Origin: Roseiconus nitratireducens
Lineage (GTDB): Bacteria > Planctomycetota > Planctomycetia > Pirellulales > Pirellulaceae
Assembly: GCF_008629675.1 (NCBI RefSeq)
Contig: NZ_VWOX01000001.1
Span: 744,001 to 808,000, forward strand
Reading direction: 5' to 3'
Length of the DNA: 64,000 bases
Position 1 is the first letter of the stretch. Each line of letters opens with the position of its first letter. Below the pieces are notes generated by a model. It was not told the origin of the DNA. It saw only the letters and a program-made list of their open reading frames with translations, and searched no databases. Both the position numbers and the translations under genes were made by a program. This document shows positions 28,431 to 35,941 of the stretch, piece by piece.

Positions 28431-29035
28431 CCTTCAACTCTTGGCGTGTGTGGTGAAAACGCATTCCTCTCTGGCGGAAAGGACACGCAGTGTAGCATCA
28501 TCTGACATGAGAACCCGCACCGCGGCCGGCAATCCCCGCGGCTTCGCATCGCAGGATCATCGGAACCACGCCGGATTCGGAAAACGAAACCAAGGTCGTG
28601 CCGAGATGATCGGCACGGCCTTGGTCATGGTTGTCGGACAAAGCCGAGCGGATCAACTGCTCTGCAGATTTGGGGCAATTCCGCAGAGGTCCATCTAGCG
28701 ATCAATGTCAGGCGTTCTCTGGTTCACCCTCCCGCGAGCGGGAGGGTCGCGGAGGAGCTTGCGACGACGCGGGGAGGGTGATTGCTGAGCCATGCGTTGC
28801 TGACATTCGCTTCAGGTTCTGCCCTCCCCGGAGTCTCGTGCCTCGCCTCCGACCCTCCCGCAAGCGGGAGGGTGAAGTGGCGAAATGCTGGTCACTAATC
28901 CTGGCTGGATGAACCACTAGCTTGACAGCGCCACTTTCAATCAAAAACACCGTGATGTAACACCGTCAGTGCTGTCGCGCCACGCGGCAGAAAGCCACGC
29001 TCTGGCGAGCGTAGCTACTCGTTCTCAGACAAAGC
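28431..29035. other. Intergenic region with hairpin repeats
   Basis: This 605-base stretch holds the promoter side of the Bat operon, then a 150-base element bounded by ACCCTCCCGC hairpins (listed separately), then a diverged half copy of the dispersed composite repeat (about 28925-28975, minus orientation), and finally the stop-codon repeat of the sulfatase gene. No protein-coding frame is supported. Confidence 0.65.
28726..28873. repeat. Repeat bounded by two ACCCTCCCGC hairpins
   Basis: Perfect 10-base stems occur at 28726-28747 (loop GA) and 28852-28873 (loop AA); both arms are ACCCTCCCGC/GCGGGAGGGT. The outer flanks TCACCC and GGGTGAAG are inverted relative to one another, giving a small element of roughly 155 bases with inverted ends. 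Related ends occur at 34136-34237 and 42917-42951. Confidence 0.75.
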
Positions 29036-29038
29036 CTA
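29019..29038 (-). repeat. Stop-codon-associated repeat, copy 2
   Basis: Minus-strand TAGGCTTTGTCTGAGAACGA; the first three bases are the stop codon of the sulfatase gene. Beyond it the strand continues GTAGCTACGCTCGCCAGAG, which resembles the flank after the gene ending at 45850. Confidence 0.85.
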
Positions 29039-30592
29039 GTTCCGTGGGTACTCCAACGTCTCAAGCTTCTTGAGGGCTTCCTGAGCCTTCAACGATTGGT
29101 AATTGATTCCCGCCGCATTCAAGCTGGAGCCGGTCTGATAGGGGTAGTTCGGGATGGTGGCGAGAAACTTCTGGATGTATTGCTGCGCCGGAACGAAGGT
29201 CCACATGTTGTCGGCGTACCAGCGGAAGTATCCCAATTCACCTTCCTTCCACATCTTTTCGTAAGGGTCGGCTCGGAGATTGATGATCAGCGGCCAACCC
29301 GGAGTCTCGCGCACGCCGGTTGCAATGTTTCCTTTGATGATCGCAAAGTGGATCTTCCAATTCTTGACCCGGATCGCGTTCAGTTCTCCGCCCTGACTGA
29401 AATAATAAATCTCGTTGCGCGGGCTCTCCTTTGCCTCGCCCTTGAAGAACGGCATGAAGTTGTAGCCATCCGGGTGAACCTTGAATTCCTTGCCGTTGGC
29501 GGTGTAACCCTCTTTCAGTTTCGAGACCACATTGGGTTCTCCCGCTGCGGCTACCAGCGTCGGCATCCAATCTTCCTGGGAGATGATGTCGTTGTAGGTG
29601 GTTCCCGGTTTGATCACGCCCGGCCACCGAACCAGCAACGGGACACGGAAGCCTCCCTCCCAGGTCGTTCCTTTCTCCCCATGAAACGGAGTGATTCCGC
29701 CGTCGGGCCAGGAGAAAGTTTCCGCACCGTTGTCGGTGCTGTAGATCACGATGGTGTTGTCTTTGATGCCCAGGTCGTCGATCTTCTTCAGGACCTTGCC
29801 GACGTAGTCGTCGTGTTCGACCATCCCGTCGGGGTACAAACCGATGCCGGTTTTGCCTTGCGATTCTTTCTTCAGGTGTGTCCAGACGTGCATCCGGGTG
29901 GAGTTGTACCAGACGAACGTCGGCTTATCGGCTTTGACGCCTCGCTCCAGGAAGTCCATCGCTTTGGTGTGGACTTCTTCATCGATCGTTTCCATCCGCT
30001 CACGTGTCAACGGTCCGGTGTCTTCGATCCGCCCGTCGGCAAAGGAGTGGATCACACCACGGGGGCCGTACTTCTTTCGGAACTCGGGATCCTTGGGATA
30101 GTAATACGTCTCCGGCTCTTCTTCAGCGTTCAGGTGATAGAGGTTGCCGTAGAACTCATCGAATCCGTGGTTGGTCGGCAGGTGCTTGTCCTGGTCACCC
30201 AGGTGATTCTTTCCGAACTGACCGGTTGTGTAGCCCTGTTCCTTCAGCAGGTCGGCAATGGTGGGCGTCCAATCGGGGATCCCGTGGTCGCTGCCGGGCA
30301 TGCCGATGGTCAGCAGTCCGGTTCGAAAGGGGTGTTGCCCCAGGATGAAGGACGCGCGACCGGCCGTGCAACTTTGTTGTGCGTAGGCGTCGGTGAACAT
30401 CGCGCCCTCCCGCGCCAGGCTGTCAATATTGGGCGTTTTGTAGCCCATGATCCCGTGGTTGTAGGCACTGATATTATGAACACCGATGTCGTCACCCCAG
30501 ATGACCACAATGTTGGGCTTATCCTGAGCCTGGAGCAGGCTTGCCGTTGGCAAGAGACACAGGCAGGTGAGAAACGCAGCAAATCGTGACAT
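29036..30592 (-). CDS. Secreted sulfatase with C-T-A-G-R active-site motif
   Basis: From ATG 30592 the protein has 518 residues with a signal peptide (about 1-22, LLQAQ). NIVVIWGDDIGVHN gives the metal aspartates, and QQSCTAGRASFILGQ the formylglycine motif with Cys75 in the less common C-x-A-x-R form. GKNHLGD and YSTDNGAETFSWPDGG complete the site. The large C-terminal part (residues 300-518) suits arylsulfatase-like enzymes acting on small or polymeric sulfate esters. It is transcribed away from a LysR gene 228 bases off, which may control it. The longer frame to 30700 is judged not coding. Confidence 0.94.
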   Translation of the reverse strand: MSRFAAFLTCLCLLPTASLLQAQDKPNIVVIWGDDIGVHNISAYNHGIMGYKTPNIDSLAREGAMFTDAYAQQSCTAGRASFILGQHPFRTGLLTIGMPGSDHGIPDWTPTIADLLKEQGYTTGQFGKNHLGDQDKHLPTNHGFDEFYGNLYHLNAEEEPETYYYPKDPEFRKKYGPRGVIHSFADGRIEDTGPLTRERMETIDEEVHTKAMDFLERGVKADKPTFVWYNSTRMHVWTHLKKESQGKTGIGLYPDGMVEHDDYVGKVLKKIDDLGIKDNTIVIYSTDNGAETFSWPDGGITPFHGEKGTTWEGGFRVPLLVRWPGVIKPGTTYNDIISQEDWMPTLVAAAGEPNVVSKLKEGYTANGKEFKVHPDGYNFMPFFKGEAKESPRNEIYYFSQGGELNAIRVKNWKIHFAIIKGNIATGVRETPGWPLIINLRADPYEKMWKEGELGYFRWYADNMWTFVPAQQYIQKFLATIPNYPYQTGSSLNAAGINYQSLKAQEALKKLETLEYPRN

Positions 30593-30777
30593 GTTGCAAC
30601 CTCGTAGCGAGCGATTTGGTTTGATGAGTCGAAAGTTGAAAGGGCCCTCAAACGCGGTTGGAAACACCAGACCGGCTACATCTTGTCGGGCCTCCGTCAT
30701 TATGGGGGACCTTTACGCAGGGCCATGAGCCGAGCAAGCTTTTCGCAGGAGAAATCTCCAAAAAGGCATTCCTCATG

Positions 30778-30804
30778 GGAATCGGTTGATTCCGGATTCG
30801 AATC
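30778..30804. promoter_or_regulatory. Candidate LysR operator: two adjacent palindromes
   Basis: GGAATC-ggtt-GATTCC (30778-30793) is followed at once by the perfect palindrome GATTCGAATC (30795-30804), ending 16 bases before the LysR start codon and within the divergent promoter region. Position and symmetry fit an autoregulatory site. This is inferred from sequence only. Confidence 0.45.
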
Positions 30805-30820
30805 GGTGCACGGGGTTCTG

Positions 30821-31744
30821 ATGGTCGAGCTACGCGAATTGAGAAATCTGTTGGCACTTGACGAGCACCGCCATTTCGGACGTGCCGCCGGCGCTCTGGA
30901 AATCAGCCAGTCGGCGCTCAGCAAGTCCATTCAAAAATTGGAGGCCAAAATCGACGCCCCACTTTTTCATCGTGGTGCGATCGGGGTGGAGCCGACGGAG
31001 ATCGGTGCCGCCGTCGTCGCTCACGCGGCGCGAATCATCGCCGGCGTCCAAGACTTGCACCGCTCGGTCGATTTGCTCCGTGGCGTTGAGATCGGCAGCG
31101 TCAGTGTGGGAGTCGGTCCGGCGATGGCCGAATCCTACGTGACGCAGGCGTTGGCAGCCGTGGCCGAGCAGCATCCGGCCACCCAGATCAGTGTTCGCGT
31201 CGACCACTGGGGCCAACTGACCGAATGGTTGGTGTCCGGAGAGGTCGACTTCTTCGTCGCGGACATGACACGAGCCGATCTTGATGACGCGCTTTCCTGC
31301 ACACCACTTCCGGTGGAGGAGTTTGTCTGGTTTTGTCGCGCCAATCATCCGCTGGCCCGTCGCGGGACGGTTGGGCGAAGCGATTTGCGATCCTTCCCTC
31401 TGGTCACACCAAAGATGCCAGCGTGGGCGATTGACTGGTTCTCGCAGGTCGGTTCCGAGGAGGACTCCCAGCGAGGTTCATCCTTGCCCACGGTGCAGTG
31501 TGAGAACTATTCCATGCTGAAGCAAATGGTGATGTCCGGCAACTGCATCAGCGTTGCGCTGGCAGCAACCATTCGCGAGGAACTGTCGCGGGGCGACGTG
31601 GTTGTCCTGCCGGTGGATGCACCGACGCTGAGAACCAATGCCGGGATCGTGCAGCGCCAGACGCATCGGGCCTCGCCGTTGGCGAACAAAGTCATAGCCG
31701 CAATCCAAGACCTTGCCGCGCGACGGTCCGATCCGCTGCATTGA
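30821..31744 (+). CDS. LysR-family transcriptional regulator
   Basis: The start is set at ATG 30821, giving MVELRELRNLLALDEHRHFGRAA, the usual beginning of LysR proteins. The winged helix runs through ALEISQSALSKSIQKLEAKI (about residues 20-45), followed by a linker helix and a periplasmic-binding-type effector domain (about 90-295; GSVSVGVGPAMAES). The total of 307 residues is normal. The upstream open frame of 46 codons is not needed. It is divergent from a sulfatase gene, and LysR proteins commonly control the divergent neighbour, so it may sense a sulfated substrate or breakdown product. Confidence 0.95.
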   Translation: MVELRELRNLLALDEHRHFGRAAGALEISQSALSKSIQKLEAKIDAPLFHRGAIGVEPTEIGAAVVAHAARIIAGVQDLHRSVDLLRGVEIGSVSVGVGPAMAESYVTQALAAVAEQHPATQISVRVDHWGQLTEWLVSGEVDFFVADMTRADLDDALSCTPLPVEEFVWFCRANHPLARRGTVGRSDLRSFPLVTPKMPAWAIDWFSQVGSEEDSQRGSSLPTVQCENYSMLKQMVMSGNCISVALAATIREELSRGDVVVLPVDAPTLRTNAGIVQRQTHRASPLANKVIAAIQDLAARRSDPLH

Positions 31745-31814
31745 ACGGATCAGTCGCAACAATCAGATTCGCCCAGATCCGCCGCAACGGTCTGGCGACG
31801 GTTGATCGCCAATG

Positions 31815-32378
31815 TCACTTGTCGGACATGGACAGCTTGTTCTTCACCGTGTCGGTGATCTCCGCAATCTTTTCGTCGATCTTCGCCTGCTCGACTTCGC
31901 CTTCCAGGTATTCCTTCAAGGCAACCAATTTCTCCTTGATCGTCGCCACCGCGTTGCTCATCGACTCCGGCAGCGTGATGCCTTCCGCCTTGCTCTCAAT
32001 CGTTTCGATCAAGTCGTCGACGGCGGTCTTGAGCTTTTCCGGTGAATCTTTCAGTTCGTCCAGGTTGCTCAATTTCTCTTTCAGCGGATTCAGGAAGGCC
32101 ATGGCTTTGTCGCTCAGGTCGCTGGCCATTTGTTTGCCCTTTTCAACGGCCTGGTCGGCTTGCTTCTTGCCTTCTTCGGCCGCCTGACTGGCCATCGCTT
32201 CGCCCTCTTTCAAGGTCTCTCCGGCACCCTGCGCGACGGCATCGGCGGTCGACTTTGCGGTTTCCTCGGCGCTCCGCATCGCGTCGACGGCTTCGTCTCG
32301 ATTGCAACCGCTTAGCGAGATCATCGACAGGGCGGCAATCCCCAAGGTTGTCCGCATCAATCGGAATGCTCCACACAT
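31815..32378 (-). CDS. Lipoprotein with long helical, coiled-coil-like body
   Basis: The N-terminus (ATG 32378 or 32357) is hydrophobic and ends in L-S-G-C, a lipobox, so the protein should be lipid-anchored. The rest, about 160 residues, is Ala/Glu/Lys-rich heptad-like sequence (AEETAKSTADAVAQGAGE, KEKLSNLDELKDSPEKLK) predicted to be almost all helix. It resembles apolipoprotein- or LEA-like helical proteins but I assign no family. It is convergent with the LysR gene (70-base gap). Confidence 0.75.
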   Translation of the reverse strand: MCGAFRLMRTTLGIAALSMISLSGCNRDEAVDAMRSAEETAKSTADAVAQGAGETLKEGEAMASQAAEEGKKQADQAVEKGKQMASDLSDKAMAFLNPLKEKLSNLDELKDSPEKLKTAVDDLIETIESKAEGITLPESMSNAVATIKEKLVALKEYLEGEVEQAKIDEKIAEITDTVKNKLSMSDK

Positions 32379-32686
32379 GGCCTTTACCCTTTCGCAACGA
32401 GTGATCGGTTTCGGTTCGGGAGCACGCACGCTCCTCGCTTGCAGTCTATCAAATCGCTATCAGCGCTGCGGAAGAAAACGAGCGGGGCAAACCTGTCAGG
32501 GTTCGCGGCAGAAACCGCGGCGAAATTGAATGGAATTGGAAAAAATCATGTGGTCGCGTCTGTAGCCGATTCAGCGATCGGGTAAAGGCTTCCTGGCGGT
32601 TTATCGGGGCAATGTCACGCCGAAGCGGTCCGCAGGGAGGTAGCGTTCGTTGGACAAGTACTCGTGATGCCAATGGAGAATTTGGA
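32379..32686. other. Divergent intergenic region
   Basis: These 308 bases separate the divergent lipoprotein and small secreted protein genes and must hold both promoters. I see no strong palindrome, open frame or repeat. GGAG lies shortly before the ATG at 32687. Confidence 0.5.
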
Positions 32687-33094
32687 ATGGTCCGACTGAT
32701 CGCTATCGTGGTCGCCGTGGTTGCGTTTGATTGCGCCCAGGCGAATGCACAAATCTTCTTCAAGGACGGGCTGTTGAACCGTGAATTCGCCGGGAAATTC
32801 TTGGGCGGCCACGGGCACCACGGCCACCAACATGCCCGCGCCGCCGTGCCGAACCGCTACCGTACGCCTTACCCCACGGCGTCATCGGGGATCAGCATCG
32901 GCATCGGCAGCTACCCCTACTACAACTATCCGCGGCCGGGGCAATTCGATCCCTATCGATTCGACAACTACGTTCACGATCCCTACATCACCGGTCGGTT
33001 TCGAGCGCCGGATCTGCTCAACGACCCCTACTTTCGAGAACGGCATCGCTACGAAAGCCGCTTCCCGGGGCATCGCCACAAGCATTCGCACTAA
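32687..33094 (+). CDS. Small secreted His/Tyr/Pro-rich protein
   Basis: 135 residues from an ATG preceded by GGAG. A signal peptide (MVRLIAIVVAVVAFDCAQANAQ, written here as its limits 1-21) is followed by a low-complexity mature part with H-G-H-H-G-H-Q-H near residue 45 and many tyrosines and arginines (SYPYYNYPRPGQFDPYRF), ending H-R-H-K-H-S-H. The histidine clusters could bind metal ions; this is speculation. I do not recognise the family. It stands alone between divergent and downstream neighbours. Confidence 0.72.
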   Translation: MVRLIAIVVAVVAFDCAQANAQIFFKDGLLNREFAGKFLGGHGHHGHQHARAAVPNRYRTPYPTASSGISIGIGSYPYYNYPRPGQFDPYRFDNYVHDPYITGRFRAPDLLNDPYFRERHRYESRFPGHRHKHSH

Positions 33095-33203
33095 ACGGTG
33101 GTCAAACGAAACGGTGGTTGGAAGGCGGCACGCCCGACGCGCGTCGTCTATGATGGTGCGGACTTTCTGATTTGATTCCCACCGGACAGGACGAGCAGGC
33201 CTG

Positions 33204-34100
33204 ATGAATCAACCTTCCGTTTTGCGGCGACGAACCTTTCTTTCAGGCGTCGCCGCGGCAGTGTCGCTGAGCGGCACACGTTCGCTGTGCGGGCAACAAG
33301 CAGATTCCGGCAAGTTCCGGATCTCGTTGGCCGAATGGACCATCAACCGGGAACTGAAATCCGGCGAGATCGATCATTTGGATTTCGCGAAGGTCGCCAG
33401 CGACCACGGTATCTTCGCGGTCGAGTACGTCAATCAGTTCTTCATGGACAAGGCTCGCGACCAGGCCTACCTGGCGGAAATGAAGAAACGGGCCGACGAT
33501 CTGGGCGTGAAGAGTTTGATCCTGATGTGCGACCATGAGGGCCGCATCGGTGATCCGAATCGCGAGCAGCGAAACAAGACCGTGGAGAATCACCGCAAGT
33601 GGATCGACGCGGCTAAGTATCTGGGCTGTCATTCGATTCGCGTCAACGCGGCCAGCGAAGGACCCTGGGATGAGCAGGTTCGGCTTGCCGCCGATGGCCT
33701 GTCCCAGTTGACCGAGTTTGGTGCTCAACAACAGATCAATGTGATCGTGGAAAACCACGGCGGATTGTCCAGCAACGCCGATTGGCTGGCCCAAGTCATC
33801 GAACGGGTCGCCCATGAACGCTGCGGGACCTTGCCGGATTTCGGCAACTTTAGGATCCGTGAAGGCGAGTCCTACGATTCCTACCGGGGCGTCGAAAAGT
33901 TGATGCCCTGGGCCAAGGGCGTGTCCGTCAAGGATCAGGTCTGGGATGACCAAGGCAATCGGATGCCATTGGATTTCGAACGCATGCTCAAGATCGTTCT
34001 CGCCGCGGGGTATCACGGCTATTGCGGTATCGAGTTCGGCGGCTACGCGAATCTGAATGCGTCCCGCTTGGCCCTCGAACAGGCCCGCGAACGTCTTTGA
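33204..34100 (+). CDS. Tat-exported sugar isomerase/epimerase-like TIM barrel
   Basis: 298 residues with a twin-arginine signal (VLRRRTFLSGVAAAVSLSG). The barrel belongs to the xylose isomerase-like/hydroxypyruvate isomerase group: SLAEWTINREL, IFAVEYVNQFF, LILMCDHEG, HSIRVNAAS, INVIVENHGG and GYCGIEFGG. Glutamates in VEYV, VENH and IEFG, with histidine and aspartate residues between, sit where the metal ligands lie in relatives. It probably isomerises or dehydrates an oxidised sugar in the periplasm, together with the MocA oxidoreductase encoded 180 bases downstream. Confidence 0.9.
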   Translation: MNQPSVLRRRTFLSGVAAAVSLSGTRSLCGQQADSGKFRISLAEWTINRELKSGEIDHLDFAKVASDHGIFAVEYVNQFFMDKARDQAYLAEMKKRADDLGVKSLILMCDHEGRIGDPNREQRNKTVENHRKWIDAAKYLGCHSIRVNAASEGPWDEQVRLAADGLSQLTEFGAQQQINVIVENHGGLSSNADWLAQVIERVAHERCGTLPDFGNFRIREGESYDSYRGVEKLMPWAKGVSVKDQVWDDQGNRMPLDFERMLKIVLAAGYHGYCGIEFGGYANLNASRLALEQARERL

Positions 34101-34135
34101 AGCACACGCTTCAGCAAGGAGGTCATGCAGCTTTG

Positions 34136-34237
34136 CTTCACCAAGGAGGGGCGACCGCAGCGAGGGGCGGATTGCCTCGCCTCTCGCTGGAGCGGATTGC
34201 TGTGGTCGCTTCGCGACTTCCTCGTGGGAGGGTGAAG
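34136..34237. repeat. Repeat with inverted CTTCACC ends
   Basis: CTTCACC (34136-34142) and GGTGAAG (34231-34237) face each other about 100 bases apart, and the right end reads GGGAGGGTGAAGT as in the elements near 28870 and 42940. The interior includes GGTCGCTTCGCGAC, another palindrome. It lies between two cotranscribed genes, so it is within a likely mRNA. Confidence 0.6.
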
Positions 34238-34283
34238 TGACTTGTGAGAATTCCAATGCCCTTCCCAGCCCTTGAGGTTTGTG

Positions 34284-35648
34284 ATGTCCCCATCGGAAAT
34301 TGAGCAACCATTGTCGCGACGTGGATGGATCCAACGTCTTGCCATCGCCGGAGGTGCGACGTCGCTTTCGGCCCTCAGCTACCGACGTGTGTGGGGAGCC
34401 AACGAACGGCTGCGGGTTGCCAGCGTCGGGACCGGCGGCAAAGGGTGGAGCGATCTGAATGGCGTTGCTGCCAGCCCGGTTGTCCAGGTGGTGGCGCTCT
34501 GCGACATCGACGATTCCGAGCAACATTTGGGACGAGCCGCGGAAAAGTATTCCTCAGCGAAACGGTTCGCCGATTGGCGCGAGATGCTTTCACAACCCGC
34601 GGACGTCGATGCGGTCATTGTCTCCACACCGGACTTCATGCATGCCCCGGTGGCGTTGGCATCGATGCAGTTGGGCAAACATGTGTTTTGCCAGAAGCCG
34701 CTGACCCATACGGTTTTCGAATCGCGACAGATGCGTCTTGCCGCCAAGCGTCAGGGCGTGATCACGCAGATGGGCAACCAAATTCAGTCTCACACGGCCT
34801 ACCGAACCGCGGTGCGAGCCGTCCATGACGGTGCCATCGGCAAGGTCAAGGAGGTACACACCTGGCAAGCCGGTTCGCCACGTTGGCCCCGTCACTTGTT
34901 GCGTCCGGAAGGTTCCGATCCCGTGCCGGCGCATGTCCGCTGGGACTTGTGGCAGGGGGTGGCACCGCGACGCCCGTACAAAAAGGGTCTGTATCACCCG
35001 TTCAACTGGCGCGGATGGCAGGCCTACGGAACCGGGCAACTCGGCGACTTCGGATGCCACTTGCTGGATCCGGTCTTTCAGGCTCTGCAGCTGACCGCGC
35101 CGATCGAACTGGTCGCCGAAGCGCCGCCCCTGAAGCCGGAAACGTGGACCGATCGGGCCACGGTCCGCTACCGCTTTCCCGGCACCGCCCGAACCAGCGG
35201 CGAATCCATCGCGGTCACGTGGTACGACGCGGTCGGCGTTCGACCGCCGCACGAGGTGACCGAACATCTCCCCGGCTCCTTTGATCTGCCTTCTGCCGGT
35301 TCGCTGCTGATCGGAGAGAAGGGAACACTGGTGATTCCACACGTGGCGATGCCACACTTGTTTCCATCCGAGGGCGACGGCGAATCCCCGTTGCCGGTCG
35401 TTGAAGGCGTCGATCATTACGTGCAATGGGCCGACGCCTGCCGCGGTTTGGGAACGACGACGTCATCCTTCGATTACTCGGGCCCGCTCAGCGAGGCCGT
35501 GTTGCTGGGCACCGTGGCCATTCGCTTTCCCGGAGAAACCTTGCAATGGGATGCCGAAGCCATGCGGATCAGTAATTCAACGGAGGCAACCCGGTACTTG
35601 AGCAAGGAGTACGTTGCCGGTTGGGAGCCCGACTGGGTGACCGTCTGA
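34284..35648 (+). CDS. Tat-exported Gfo/Idh/MocA-family oxidoreductase
   Basis: The start ATG 34284 follows GAGG at a good distance; the frame's earlier TTG is not used. SRRGWIQRLAIAGGATSL is a twin-arginine signal. The Rossmann motif ASVGTGGKGWSDL, the E/Q-K-P motif (VFCQKPLTHT, with Gln in place of the usual Glu) and the DFGCHLLDPVFQAL block mark the family. The total is 454 residues. Such proteins act on sugars or cyclitols with bound NAD(P). The 5' neighbour is a sugar-isomerase-like barrel, supporting consecutive steps. Confidence 0.93.
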   Translation: MSPSEIEQPLSRRGWIQRLAIAGGATSLSALSYRRVWGANERLRVASVGTGGKGWSDLNGVAASPVVQVVALCDIDDSEQHLGRAAEKYSSAKRFADWREMLSQPADVDAVIVSTPDFMHAPVALASMQLGKHVFCQKPLTHTVFESRQMRLAAKRQGVITQMGNQIQSHTAYRTAVRAVHDGAIGKVKEVHTWQAGSPRWPRHLLRPEGSDPVPAHVRWDLWQGVAPRRPYKKGLYHPFNWRGWQAYGTGQLGDFGCHLLDPVFQALQLTAPIELVAEAPPLKPETWTDRATVRYRFPGTARTSGESIAVTWYDAVGVRPPHEVTEHLPGSFDLPSAGSLLIGEKGTLVIPHVAMPHLFPSEGDGESPLPVVEGVDHYVQWADACRGLGTTTSSFDYSGPLSEAVLLGTVAIRFPGETLQWDAEAMRISNSTEATRYLSKEYVAGWEPDWVTV

Positions 35649-35748
35649 ACGGACAAGATCGTCCGTATCGACCGGCAAGACCGAGTGGCACCTCCGGAAC
35701 GGCGATCTTTTGATGGCGGCGGTTCATAGCCGAATAGTGACATTTTGC

Positions 35749-35875
35749 ATGAGCCGCACGACGCTAGCCGCGGGTTTTCTCGCATCAACCGGCGGCTAAC
35801 GCCTTGCCGCTCACTGCACTGCAGATCACGGTGTTCTTGGTTGAAAGTGACGGTGTCCAACTTGGCTGTGCCGGC
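35749..35875 (+). repeat. Single copy of the dispersed composite repeat
   Basis: Reads GAGCCGCACGACGCTAGCCG, then ACCGGCGGCTAACGCCTTGC, then CTGCAGATCACGGTG and TTGAAAGTGACGGTGTC. The same order of blocks occurs in the tandem array at 12.4-12.9 kb and at 45.16-45.26 kb. It fills most of the 293-base gap 35649-35941 between convergent genes. Confidence 0.8.
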
Positions 35876-35941
35876 GATCGGGTTTCTGCTTCACGCCGTG
35901 ATTCGAATCACCTGCGGAACCACCTGCTAACTCCAGGCAGG

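Noticed and set aside
28726..28873. CRISPR array from the repeated CCCTCCC hairpins
   Set aside because: Only two hairpins, unequal spacing, no spacer-repeat series and no cas genes in the window.
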